A stretch of DNA of 42,326 nt. Source: Petrotoga mexicana DSM 14811 (GTDB lineage Bacteria; Thermotogota; Thermotogae; Petrotogales; Petrotogaceae). The stretch is taken from NCBI RefSeq assembly GCF_002895565.1, contig NZ_AZRN01000031.1, forward strand, positions 1 through 42,326. The letters run 5' to 3'. The position numbers and the translations under genes are program-made. A model generated the notes under the pieces. It saw nothing but the letters and a program-made list of their open reading frames with translations. It ran no database searches and was not told the origin of the DNA. Positions 33,678-41,855 of this stretch are shown here, piece after piece (the first letter of the stretch is position 1; the number at the start of each line of letters is the position of its first letter).

Positions 33678-33695
33678 ATAAAGTAATTACTTTAT
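33678..33695. promoter_or_regulatory. Perfect 18-bp palindrome, candidate operator
   Basis: ATAAAGTAATTACTTTAT is its own reverse complement. It lies between the divergent GH84 and ABC transporter genes, about 15-30 bases downstream of the predicted GH84 start of transcription and ~70 bases from the transporter -10. The regulator is not in the window. Confidence 0.5.
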
Positions 33696-33716
33696 TATCA
33701 ATAATTGTTTTTTTGT

Positions 33717-33725
33717 ATTATATCA
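33717..33725 (-). promoter_or_regulatory. Extended -10 promoter of the GH84-anmK operon
   Basis: On the minus strand TG-A-TATAAT. The leader to the GH84 ATG would be about 150 bases and includes the palindrome and repeat copy B. Confidence 0.55.
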
Positions 33726-33761
33726 TGTTTATTTTTTAAAATGTTCATTTTTTTACAAATA

Positions 33762-33770
33762 TGATATAAT
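33762..33770 (+). promoter_or_regulatory. Extended -10 promoter of the sugar ABC transporter
   Basis: TG-A-TATAAT lies 34 bases before the binding-protein ATG; the -35 region has no good match. Confidence 0.65.
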
Positions 33771-33804
33771 TAAACAAAACTTATAAAACTAGGGGGTGTG
33801 TTTT

Positions 33805-35067
33805 ATGAAAAAATTGCTTGTTTTAATGTGTGTTTTGATGGTTAGTTTGTTCGTTTTTTCTGAAGAAGTTATAACTTTGAATTTGATTGAAGCCTTTTCA
33901 AGCCCCTACAGAACTCCTACCTTAAATAATATAGTACAAATGTTCGAGACTTTGAATCCAGGAGTAAAAATTAACGTTATCTCACCGCCATACGAAACAG
34001 CCTATCAAAAGATCAATTTAATGGTAAGTACAGAACAACCGCTTGATATTATAGAGATAGGCGATTGGGATTTAAGTGCTTTAGCTGCTATGGGGAAGTT
34101 AGAAGATCTAACGCCCTACATCGAGGCATGGCCTGAAAAAGATGACATGGTCGAAGGGGTTTTAGAAGCCGCCAGCATTTACCACGGTATACCTTATTTG
34201 TTGCCTCACGGCATTTTTGTAAAAGCACTCTTTTACAGACCAGATATTTTAGCAAAATACGGGATTGAAACCTATCCAAAAACGATGCCTGAATTGTACG
34301 AAATATCAAAGAAATTAACGGAATCGGGCAAAAATCAGTATGGTTTCGCATTTAGAGGTAAGGGTTATCCAACAGCGTTTATTGATATTGTTTTCACTTC
34401 ATTCTTTGATGACATAGATCCAAACAATATGTATTTAACTAAATCTGGTGAAATTATTTTTGAAGATCCAAGGGCTGTAGAAGCGTTAAATTTCTATGTT
34501 AGTTTGTATAAAGACACAGCTCCAAAAGATTCAATAAATTGGGGATGGGATGAGCAAGTTAATTCGTTTGTTTCTGGCATAACGCCTCTATTATTTCAAG
34601 ACCCTGACACTACTGGCATGCTAAACGAAATGCTTCAGCCTGGCCAATATAAAACTGCCCCAATTCCCTTAGGAACAAGCGGAAATGTTTATCCATCCTT
34701 CGGATTTGTGGGCTGGGGAATTCCTACATATTCAGAACATAAGGATTTGGCTTGGAAATTCATTAAATTCGTTGCTTCAGCTGAAATAAATGGTTATTGG
34801 AGCAAAAGTTATGGTGCTTTACCAGTATTACAATCAGTTTACACTTACGATTCGTATTTCAGCTCAGAAATTTTCGAAGGTTGGACTAAGATGTTTGACG
34901 ATCCCGAACATTATCAATTTACACAGTACCCCTTGGATAATGAAAACTGGGGAAAGTGGAATGAATTCCAGGAAAAAACGATGCAGCAGGTATTGCTCGG
35001 ACAACTTTCTGTAGAAAGTTGCTTGAAGCAGTGGACTGATTTTTGGAAAGATGCAGGTATATTATAA
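33805..35067 (+). CDS. Sugar ABC transporter solute-binding protein (family 1)
   Basis: A 420-residue exported protein with the signal peptide MKKLLVLMCVLMVSLFVFS and no lipobox cysteine at the cleavage site. The mature part has the binding-protein family 1 layout: FETLNPGVKINV, then GWGIPTYSEHKDLAWKFIKFV near residue 310. The sugar is not shown by sequence; the divergent GH84 operon suggests N-acetylglucosamine-containing oligosaccharides. The ATG at 33805 follows GGGGG; the GTG three codons upstream overlaps that site. Two permease genes follow. No ATPase gene is present, so a shared ATPase encoded elsewhere is likely. Confidence 0.93.
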   Translation: MKKLLVLMCVLMVSLFVFSEEVITLNLIEAFSSPYRTPTLNNIVQMFETLNPGVKINVISPPYETAYQKINLMVSTEQPLDIIEIGDWDLSALAAMGKLEDLTPYIEAWPEKDDMVEGVLEAASIYHGIPYLLPHGIFVKALFYRPDILAKYGIETYPKTMPELYEISKKLTESGKNQYGFAFRGKGYPTAFIDIVFTSFFDDIDPNNMYLTKSGEIIFEDPRAVEALNFYVSLYKDTAPKDSINWGWDEQVNSFVSGITPLLFQDPDTTGMLNEMLQPGQYKTAPIPLGTSGNVYPSFGFVGWGIPTYSEHKDLAWKFIKFVASAEINGYWSKSYGALPVLQSVYTYDSYFSSEIFEGWTKMFDDPEHYQFTQYPLDNENWGKWNEFQEKTMQQVLLGQLSVESCLKQWTDFWKDAGIL

Positions 35068-35080
35068 ATAGGTGATTTAA

Positions 35081-35956
35081 TTGAAGCGAAGAAAATTTAT
35101 TTTTTTCTTGTTATTACCCACTTTGTTATTAATATCTTTTATTATTTTATACCCCACTGTCAGTGGGGTAATGTTATCTTTCAAAAATTACTCCCTTTAC
35201 AACTTCCAGAATATTGAATGGGTAGGCTTTGAAAATTTTAAAGCCATTTTTTCTGATCCTTTTTATATAAATACTATTTGGAACACCTTGGAATGGGTTT
35301 TATTCTCCGTGTTTTTCCAATTGATCTTAGGCTTTATTTTAGCCCTTTTGATGAAAGAACCTTTTAAAGGTAGAGGTATATATGCAGGACTAGTTTTTTA
35401 TCCATGGGCAATTTCTGGATTTGCAATAGGCTTAATTTGGTCATGGTTGTTAAATGGTCAATTTGGGGTTATCAACGATATATTAATAAAAATTGGAATC
35501 ATTGAAGAAAACATTAGTTTTCTTTCGGACCCTTCGTTAGCAATGTTTTCTGTTATTTTAGTGAATGTCTGGTATGGTATACCTTTTTTTGCCATCATGA
35601 TTTTAGCAGCCTTACAGTCTGTCCCTGATTCTCTTTACGATGCAGCGGAAATCGACGGTGCAGGTTACTTCACAAAGCTTTTTAATATCACTATACCATA
35701 TATTAAACCCACTTTGATAAATACCATTTTATTGAGAACCATATGGATTATGAATTTTCCTGATATCATTTACGGGATGACACGCGGTGGGCCTGCTGGC
35801 AGCACAGAGATTTTGGCTGTAAAGATTATAAATACCGTTTTTTATGAATCCGACTACAGTAAAGCCGCAGCACATGGTGTGGTTATTATTTCAATTCTTT
35901 TCATTTATACTATCATGTACTTAAAATTAACTTCTAAACGGGAGTTTAGCTTATGA
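35081..35956 (+). CDS. Sugar ABC transporter permease (MalF/UgpA type)
   Basis: A 291-residue inner-membrane permease with six predicted helices, the first at about residues 7-27. The cytoplasmic EAA loop, AAEIDGAGYFTKLFNITIP near residue 190, docks on the ATPase. The start is a TTG with AGGTGAT five bases before it, a non-ATG choice that fits the frame and the signal-anchor position. It is 13 bases after the binding-protein gene and overlaps the next permease by four bases. Confidence 0.94.
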   Translation: MKRRKFIFFLLLPTLLLISFIILYPTVSGVMLSFKNYSLYNFQNIEWVGFENFKAIFSDPFYINTIWNTLEWVLFSVFFQLILGFILALLMKEPFKGRGIYAGLVFYPWAISGFAIGLIWSWLLNGQFGVINDILIKIGIIEENISFLSDPSLAMFSVILVNVWYGIPFFAIMILAALQSVPDSLYDAAEIDGAGYFTKLFNITIPYIKPTLINTILLRTIWIMNFPDIIYGMTRGGPAGSTEILAVKIINTVFYESDYSKAAAHGVVIISILFIYTIMYLKLTSKREFSL

Positions 35957-36783
35957 AGAAAAAAATTTTTCCTAAAGTTATACGTATAATTTTACTCTCT
36001 ATGTTTTTTATTTTTGCAATTTTTCCGTTATACTGGATCATACTAACTTCGTTAAAGCCCACGCAGGAAATATATTCATTTCCAATTAAGTATTGGACAA
36101 ATAATCCCACACTGTATGGATACAAAAGATTATTTGAATTCGTAAATTTTAAAAGGTATTTTGTGAACAGTATTTTCGTATCTTTAGGTGCTTCATTTGT
36201 TTCAACAATATTTGCTATGTTAAGTGGATATATACTTTCAAGAAAAGAATTCAAATGGAATTATCCTATTATATTATTTTTATTTTTTTCTCAGATGATC
36301 CCAACTTATTTAATCATGGTTCCACAATATACAATGTTTTCAAATTTAAATTTGATCAATAAACTTATAAGCTTAGTAATAATTTATAGTGGTTTTGGTG
36401 CAGCTTTTAGTACCATAATGGCTAAGGGGTTTTTTGATAGAATTCCAAAAAGCATCGAAGAAGCCGCATTAATTGACGGATGTAACGAAATCCAATCTCT
36501 ATTCAAAATCACTATTCCCTTAATGTTACCCGGGCTATCAGCTATTCTCAGTTTTTCTTTTGTCAATAATTGGAATGAGCTGTTTACAGCGGTTATGTTT
36601 TTAAACACTTCCGACAAATATACTGTACCTGTAGGGCTATATTCTATTGTATCAAAGGCGGGTGTTCAGTGGAATGTGCTGGCTGCTGGAATTGTGATCG
36701 CTCTTTTACCAACAATAATAGTATTTGCTATCTCGCAAAAGTATATTATTGCAGGGCTTACACAGGGAAGCTTAAAAGATTGA
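35953..36783 (+). CDS. Sugar ABC transporter permease (MalG/UgpE type)
   Basis: A 276-residue inner-membrane permease paired with the preceding one. The first helix starts at about residue 10. The EAA loop reads IEEAALIDGCNEIQ near 170, and the chain ends in the typical AGLTQGSLKD. ATG and the upstream TGA overlap (ATGA). It is the intact counterpart of the fragment at 5965-6303. After its stop, 116 AT-rich bases run to the convergent NlpC/P60 gene; I see no convincing terminator there. Confidence 0.94.
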   Translation: MKKKIFPKVIRIILLSMFFIFAIFPLYWIILTSLKPTQEIYSFPIKYWTNNPTLYGYKRLFEFVNFKRYFVNSIFVSLGASFVSTIFAMLSGYILSRKEFKWNYPIILFLFFSQMIPTYLIMVPQYTMFSNLNLINKLISLVIIYSGFGAAFSTIMAKGFFDRIPKSIEEAALIDGCNEIQSLFKITIPLMLPGLSAILSFSFVNNWNELFTAVMFLNTSDKYTVPVGLYSIVSKAGVQWNVLAAGIVIALLPTIIVFAISQKYIIAGLTQGSLKD

Positions 36784-36899
36784 TAAAGATTTTTAAACAA
36801 TCATTTCTTCTTTCACCAAAAAAGCCTTAGGAAAACTAAAAAATTTCAAAAAAATATACCTCACCCAAAAAGATAGAAAGATATAAGTTCCGATAATTT

Positions 36900-38279
36900 T
36901 TATATTTTATTAAGACCTTGTGTGATTTTTACGGCCGATGAAAGAGAGTCCAAATAAGTAGTTCTCGTACCTAAAGTATAGGCAGAAAGAGGCATAATAA
37001 ATGTACCATGAATATCGAAACTCTCAAAATCTCCATTAGTTTTTTTCTGCTTAAAGCCCGCCCCTTGATGCTTTACATAGTATTCATTTCCAAATTTACC
37101 TAAATACATCATCACGTGACCTTTCATAAAAAGAATATCCCCGGTTTTTAAACCATCTAATATTATTTTTCTTTCCTCTGTTTGCTGAGGGAAAGAAGTT
37201 CTTTCAGCAGGAGTCATGATTTCTTGATACTTAGTATCTCTTGGCAAATATATTCCAAAACACTTAAATATATCCATTATGAAACGCGAACAATCTCTAT
37301 TGTAATCGCTCCCTCCCCAGCCATATCTTTCACCAACCATTTTAAACGCTTGTTTAATTAAATTTCTCTGGTTGAAATCAAGGAAAGAAGTTTTTACTTC
37401 TTTTGCCGAAGAAATTGGGAGAATCCCATATGTTTCATTGTCCAATCTATTTTTAAGAGGGATTTTTATCGGATAACACCCCTCAGGAAATAAGGTGTTC
37501 GTTTCAAAATAAAATCTATTTGTTTCATCTTCATTTGCTAGAACTAACTTATCTCCCATCTGAAAATGAAATTTACCAATTATAGGCATCTCTTCAGTGC
37601 AAATTTTACTTTCCATCAATATTAGAGTTCTTGTCGATTTATTATAATCAAAAAACTCTTTTTTAGAAACTTCGATTAAATTTTTTCTATTTATCCACCC
37701 TGAATAAAAAGAACTCTGAACAAAATACCAATTTACTTCAAAACTTCTTCTGTATATTAAAATAGGTTCTCCTGGTGAAAGAGTGGTGAGCCTGGTAATA
37801 TCATGAAAAGGACGATTTGGTGTTATTCCTAATGGATATCTGAAAGGAATGGATTTTAAACCGCTTCTATCAGTTACTAAGCCAAAAGATATTGAAATAT
37901 CCTCAGAAATCCCCTTTTTGAAATCTCTAAATTTTGAGAGAAACTCTCTTAACTTATCTTTGTTCAATGGTCTTATTTTTTCACTATCTTTGAAAAATAA
38001 ATTTTCTCCGATTAATTTTTCTAAATCTTCCAATGGCATTACCTTTTCAATTTCGTTTATAAAATTATTTGCTATTATTTCATCTTTTGCATTTGAAAAA
38101 TCGTAATAATAGTTTTCTAAATGAGATTCAACCATCTTCTTGTGAAGAAGATGGTTGAATGATTTTATTTCATATTCATCCATCAAAATTTCATCGGGGT
38201 TATCCAATCTATCTATCCAAAAATCAGGATCATATAACCTTTTATCTTTTAAATGAGTACATATAAATTCATTTAACAT
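36900..38279 (-). CDS. Cytoplasmic SH3/NlpC-P60 peptidase, YkfC-like
   Basis: A 459-residue protein without a signal peptide. SH3-like beta domains occupy roughly residues 130-300 (YFVQSSFYSGWINRKNLIEV is a typical SH3b end). The NlpC/P60 catalytic domain follows: Cys330 in DCSRF, His388 in GHVMMYLG and a third polar site in KHQGAG. The layout matches YkfC-type gamma-D-glutamyl-L-diamino-acid endopeptidases that trim murein peptides inside the cell. The gene starts three bases after lysA, and a peptide-binding protein gene precedes that, fitting uptake and breakdown of cell-wall peptides. A 16-bp perfect inverted repeat lies inside the coding region near residues 40-50. Confidence 0.87.
   Translation of the reverse strand: MLNEFICTHLKDKRLYDPDFWIDRLDNPDEILMDEYEIKSFNHLLHKKMVESHLENYYYDFSNAKDEIIANNFINEIEKVMPLEDLEKLIGENLFFKDSEKIRPLNKDKLREFLSKFRDFKKGISEDISISFGLVTDRSGLKSIPFRYPLGITPNRPFHDITRLTTLSPGEPILIYRRSFEVNWYFVQSSFYSGWINRKNLIEVSKKEFFDYNKSTRTLILMESKICTEEMPIIGKFHFQMGDKLVLANEDETNRFYFETNTLFPEGCYPIKIPLKNRLDNETYGILPISSAKEVKTSFLDFNQRNLIKQAFKMVGERYGWGGSDYNRDCSRFIMDIFKCFGIYLPRDTKYQEIMTPAERTSFPQQTEERKIILDGLKTGDILFMKGHVMMYLGKFGNEYYVKHQGAGFKQKKTNGDFESFDIHGTFIMPLSAYTLGTRTTYLDSLSSAVKITQGLNKI
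38126..38160. repeat. 16-bp perfect inverted repeat inside the NlpC/P60 gene
   Basis: ATTCAACCATCTTCTT (38126-38141) and its exact reverse complement (38145-38160) are separated by GTG. Transcribed from either strand it would fold into a long stable hairpin. It encodes the HLLHKKMVES part of the protein, so the frame is intact. Confidence 0.95.
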
Positions 38280-38282
38280 TCT

Positions 38283-39593
38283 TTATCTCCATTCGCTATT
38301 TTCAATATTCCTTTTTATTAAATCATCGTAAATTTCCCTTCTTGTTATCAGCTTGTGTTTTCCATTGTTAACTAAAACAATGGCAGGTTTTAGAAAACCA
38401 TTATAATTACTTGACATCGAATAGGTGTAATCTCCAGTAGAGGGGATCGCTAACAAATCTCCAGATTTTATTTCTGGAAGGCAAGTCTCTTCAATTAAAA
38501 TATCTCCTGATTCACAAGCCCTACCGGCTATTGTAACCTTTTCTAAGTTTGTTTTATCTTTTGACCGATTAGCAATAAACGCCTCATATTTTGCACCATA
38601 CAATGCAGGCCTAATATTATCAGCCATACCTCCATCAACAACTATGTATTTTTTATTTTCAGTCTTCTTGATCGTGCCAACAGTGTAAAGTGTGGTTCCA
38701 GCGTTAGAAATAATATATCTACCTGGTTCTACTATTAATTTTGGAGAAGGATAATGAAATTTACTTGATAAAAATCTAACTTCTTGAATGACTCTTTTTA
38801 TAGCATTCTGAATATCTATAGCTTTTTCAAAAGTCGAGTGTGCTACACCAAATCCTCCACCAATATCAATTTCTGGTAAAACAACCCCTGTTTCTCCTCT
38901 TATTTTGTTTAAAAGATCAAAAAAAGTCTTTACTAACTCCACATAAGGTTCTGCCTCGTTTATTTGAGAACCTATATGTGCATGAATACCTTTTATCTCC
39001 AAGTTTTCAGAATTTTTGATGGATTTAATAAGTTTCAACATGTCATCAAAAGGCATCCCAAATTTGGAATTTTTTTGACCGGTTGAAATATACTTATGAG
39101 TGTCTGGAGAAATGTTGGGGATAACCCTAAAATAAATTTTTGTCTTTTTTCTTAATCTTTTACTGATCTTTTCAATGTTTCTAAATTCATCTTCATTATC
39201 AACTATAATGTGACCTGCATCATTCTCTAGAGCCATAACTAATTCTTCGTTAGTCTTACTGTTGCCGTTAAAGAAAATTTTGTTTACAGGAAAAGAACTA
39301 TGAAAGGCTATATACAGTTCTCCACCCGAAACCACCTCTAAAGACACATTTTCACTTTGTAAAATTCTACAAAGCTCTGTATTCAAAAATGCCTTCGAAG
39401 CATAAGCGATTTCATAATTAGTATAATCAGCGCTATCGAAGACATTTTTTATCCTTTTGATGTTCTCCCTAATTTTAATTTCGTCCAACACTAATAATGG
39501 AGTACCATACTCATTAGCTAAGTGAGTACTTTTTACACCAGAAATTTCCAATACACCATCTTTATCTATTTTCAAGTTACCCGTTAAAAACAT
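38283..39593 (-). CDS. lysA: Diaminopimelate decarboxylase
   Basis: Decarboxylates meso-diaminopimelate to L-lysine with pyridoxal phosphate, the last step of lysine synthesis. The 436-residue fold-III enzyme has the PLP-binding Lys67 in AYASKAF, then HAHIGSQ, the phosphate-binding GGGFG, EPGRYI, and CESGDI with the dimer-interface Cys. AAGGAG lies before the ATG and overlaps the stop region of the binding-protein gene. No other lysine-pathway gene is nearby; the neighbours are a peptide-type binding protein and an NlpC/P60 peptidase, so this copy may serve salvage of diaminopimelate from wall peptides. That is inference. Confidence 0.96.
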   Translation of the reverse strand: MFLTGNLKIDKDGVLEISGVKSTHLANEYGTPLLVLDEIKIRENIKRIKNVFDSADYTNYEIAYASKAFLNTELCRILQSENVSLEVVSGGELYIAFHSSFPVNKIFFNGNSKTNEELVMALENDAGHIIVDNEDEFRNIEKISKRLRKKTKIYFRVIPNISPDTHKYISTGQKNSKFGMPFDDMLKLIKSIKNSENLEIKGIHAHIGSQINEAEPYVELVKTFFDLLNKIRGETGVVLPEIDIGGGFGVAHSTFEKAIDIQNAIKRVIQEVRFLSSKFHYPSPKLIVEPGRYIISNAGTTLYTVGTIKKTENKKYIVVDGGMADNIRPALYGAKYEAFIANRSKDKTNLEKVTIAGRACESGDILIEETCLPEIKSGDLLAIPSTGDYTYSMSSNYNGFLKPAIVLVNNGKHKLITRREIYDDLIKRNIENSEWR

Positions 39594-39602
39594 CTTTTCT
39601 CC

Positions 39603-41456
39603 TTAATCTTCTTTAGTATAAAGATAATAATAATCTCCAGGCCAGATGGGATTATCTATCCACCCTTTTAACCAAGAGCGTTGAACCCTTATCCCTTCTG
39701 GCTGATAAAGTGGAACACAAACCGCATGTTTTGATACGAATTTTTGAACTTCTATATAGATTTCTTCTCTTTTTTGAAGATCTGTTTCAACTGCGGCTTT
39801 TTCTATCATCTCGTTAAGTGATTGCCCACCAAATTCTGGTCTTGCTAAAGTTGCAAAAGGTACATAATTTTCTCCATAATATAATCCATAACGACCTTCA
39901 CTATGATAATATGTAAAAATGAAATTGTGAGGATCAGGATAATCTGCTATCCATGATATAACAAAAGCAGGCATCATCAGGTTTTCTCTTTGGTCAAGAT
40001 AAGTTGCCCAGGGAATCCCTCTAACCTCAACTTGAAACCTTGGATTGATTTTTTCCAAATTATCTCTTATGTTTTCTGCAGCTATTCTCCTTGTATCATT
40101 CCCTGTATTATATAATATTGACATTTTAAAACCAGTTTGCCATAATCTTCCATTATAAGCACGTTTAAAATAGTCTTCAGCTTTTTGAAGGTCAAATTCA
40201 TATAACGGAAGAGTTTCATCAAAACCTAAGAATCCAATTGGTAAAGCTGTTGGTATACGCGTTCCCAGCCCATTTAAAACTCCTTCTATCATACCCTCAT
40301 AATCAAACGAATAAGCAAAACCTAATCTTACATTTTCGTCTTTAAAAAAGTCAGTTGGTATTCCTTCTCCATCTAACTGACCCGATCCTATGTAAGGCGA
40401 TTCCGGATTAATTGTCCAATTAAATTGCAAACTCTGAGTTTGAACTTCAGGTGTACCTTCAAAAACTGTTACATCTTTCATCGATTTTACGATATCTAAA
40501 TATTCAACAGGAGTATCTACAATATCGGCATCGCCTGTTTCAAGCATAGCTCTTCTTGTTGACCACTCGTCTACAGCTTGAATGATTACTCTTCTTATTG
40601 GGGCGGGGCCTCTCCAGTAATCGTCGAATCGTTCGAGCGTTACCCTTTGTTGAGCGTGATCCCATTCGACCAATTCATACGGACCTGTTCCCATGGCATG
40701 GTCTGCGTATGGAGATTGTTCTTTTGTCCATCCGTGATACTTCCACCAACCTTCTGCATTTCCATCCCATATACCTATTTCTACAGAATATTCTTTGTCT
40801 AATATCGCACCCCAACCACTTCCTGAAGCGAGTACATTCAAAAATGGGGCGAAAGGTCTTGCCAAATGAACATGAACTTCATTGCCTTGAACTTCTACTG
40901 CAGGATCTATCACATCATAATAGAAATTAACTAGAGAATCTTCGTATTCTGGAGTTGTTGGATTCATATCATCATCAAATATCGTGCCCCATGAAGCACC
41001 TACATAATCTTCTACCAAAATTTTAATATCTGAAACCCCAAACATAGGATCTAAAAACATCCACATTGGACCTCCGGCAGGAGCATACAAGATGCCTCTT
41101 TCGAAGGTATATTCGACATCTTCAGCTGTTAAATCGTTACCATTGTGGAATTTCACACCTTCTCTTATTGGGAAGACATATGTTGTTCCGCCGTCCCTCA
41201 AATAACCATTTTCAACTGAAGGGACAATCGTTGAAAGCATAGGGACAAATTTAGATAAGCTCTCACCATCGTATGCTATCAAGTTATCGTAAACGTTGAA
41301 AATAACTTCACCACTGGCGGCATCGTAAGCATGGTGAGGATCTAGAGTATCCGCTTCTCCAATAGTGGCATCGAAGATGATATCAGGGTTTTTCATCTGA
41401 GACCAACCAGAGACAACAACTAACATAGCTACCAAAAGTACAAACAATCTTTTCAT
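39603..41456 (-). CDS. Peptide/oligosaccharide ABC transporter solute-binding protein (family 5)
   Basis: A 617-residue exported protein with the signal peptide MKRLFVLLVAMLVVVSGWS. The family 5 layout is clear: LDPHHAYDAASGEVIFNVYDNL, then FPIREGVKFHNGNDLTAEDVEYTFER near residue 100, GTGPYELVEWD near 255, and repeated aromatic-rich lobes. Members bind oligopeptides, dipeptides or, in Thermotogota, often beta-linked oligosaccharides, so the ligand is open. The lysA-NlpC/P60 context favours peptides. Permease and ATPase genes are absent nearby. GAGGGGG precedes the ATG. It opens the three-gene operon, beside an IS element. Confidence 0.93.
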   Translation of the reverse strand: MKRLFVLLVAMLVVVSGWSQMKNPDIIFDATIGEADTLDPHHAYDAASGEVIFNVYDNLIAYDGESLSKFVPMLSTIVPSVENGYLRDGGTTYVFPIREGVKFHNGNDLTAEDVEYTFERGILYAPAGGPMWMFLDPMFGVSDIKILVEDYVGASWGTIFDDDMNPTTPEYEDSLVNFYYDVIDPAVEVQGNEVHVHLARPFAPFLNVLASGSGWGAILDKEYSVEIGIWDGNAEGWWKYHGWTKEQSPYADHAMGTGPYELVEWDHAQQRVTLERFDDYWRGPAPIRRVIIQAVDEWSTRRAMLETGDADIVDTPVEYLDIVKSMKDVTVFEGTPEVQTQSLQFNWTINPESPYIGSGQLDGEGIPTDFFKDENVRLGFAYSFDYEGMIEGVLNGLGTRIPTALPIGFLGFDETLPLYEFDLQKAEDYFKRAYNGRLWQTGFKMSILYNTGNDTRRIAAENIRDNLEKINPRFQVEVRGIPWATYLDQRENLMMPAFVISWIADYPDPHNFIFTYYHSEGRYGLYYGENYVPFATLARPEFGGQSLNEMIEKAAVETDLQKREEIYIEVQKFVSKHAVCVPLYQPEGIRVQRSWLKGWIDNPIWPGDYYYLYTKED

Positions 41457-41528
41457 ACTAATAGCCCCCTCGTATAATATGTATAGTTATGAAACTTAAA
41501 AAATGGTACTAAAAATCTGTCTTTTGAT

Positions 41529-41572
41529 CTTTTTTATTATTTCTTTTTTTATTATTTCTTTTTTTATTATTT
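41529..41572. repeat. T-rich tandem repeat, three units
   Basis: Units of 14, 15 and 15 bases of the form CTTTTTTTATTATTT follow one another directly. They lie between the family 5 binding-protein gene and the IS110 element, about 8 bases before the element's inverted repeat. Confidence 0.9.
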
Positions 41573-41579
41573 CTTTTGT

Positions 41580-41814
41580 AAAGAGATGCCCTAATGCTAA
41601 AATAGTACCAGGATGATTAGCGAGGGAAGATTCCTTGCCCCCCTGCAAGGCCTTTTGGCCGTTGCCTAAAAAGCTTGTTTCCTGACTTAGCAGTCAACTT
41701 GCTAACCGATTACTGCATCACCCTTGATTAGGCCATCAGCAAGGCTATTTTTCATTGGTGGATGCTCATAGAGCGCGAGGTTGCCTTTGGCTGCTAAGAT
41801 TAGGGCATCTCTTT
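41580..41814 (+). ncRNA. Candidate IS110 bridge RNA region
   Basis: A ~235-base non-coding stretch is closed by a perfect 16-bp inverted repeat (AAAGAGATGCCCTAAT at 41580-41595 and its reverse complement at 41799-41814). Inside are further hairpins: CCTTGC/GCAAGG at 41633-41650, GGCC/GGCC at 41649-41660 (these two alternate), TTAGCA/TGCTAA at 41687-41705, and CCATCA/TGGTGG at 41733-41762 with a wobble pair. It is much more GC-rich than nearby intergenic DNA and ends 41 bases before the transposase ATG. In the IS110 group the non-coding left end encodes the bridge RNA that guides target and donor choice. The RNA ends and the guide loops cannot be fixed from this window. No open frame explains the region. 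Confidence 0.6.
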
Positions 41815-41855
41815 CTTTCATCCTTTATCTTTTTTCGAAAGGTGGTGAAATAACT

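Noticed and set aside
41529..41572. T-rich direct repeats as a CRISPR-like array
   Set aside because: Units are 14-15 bases, contiguous and without spacers, so this is a simple tandem repeat.
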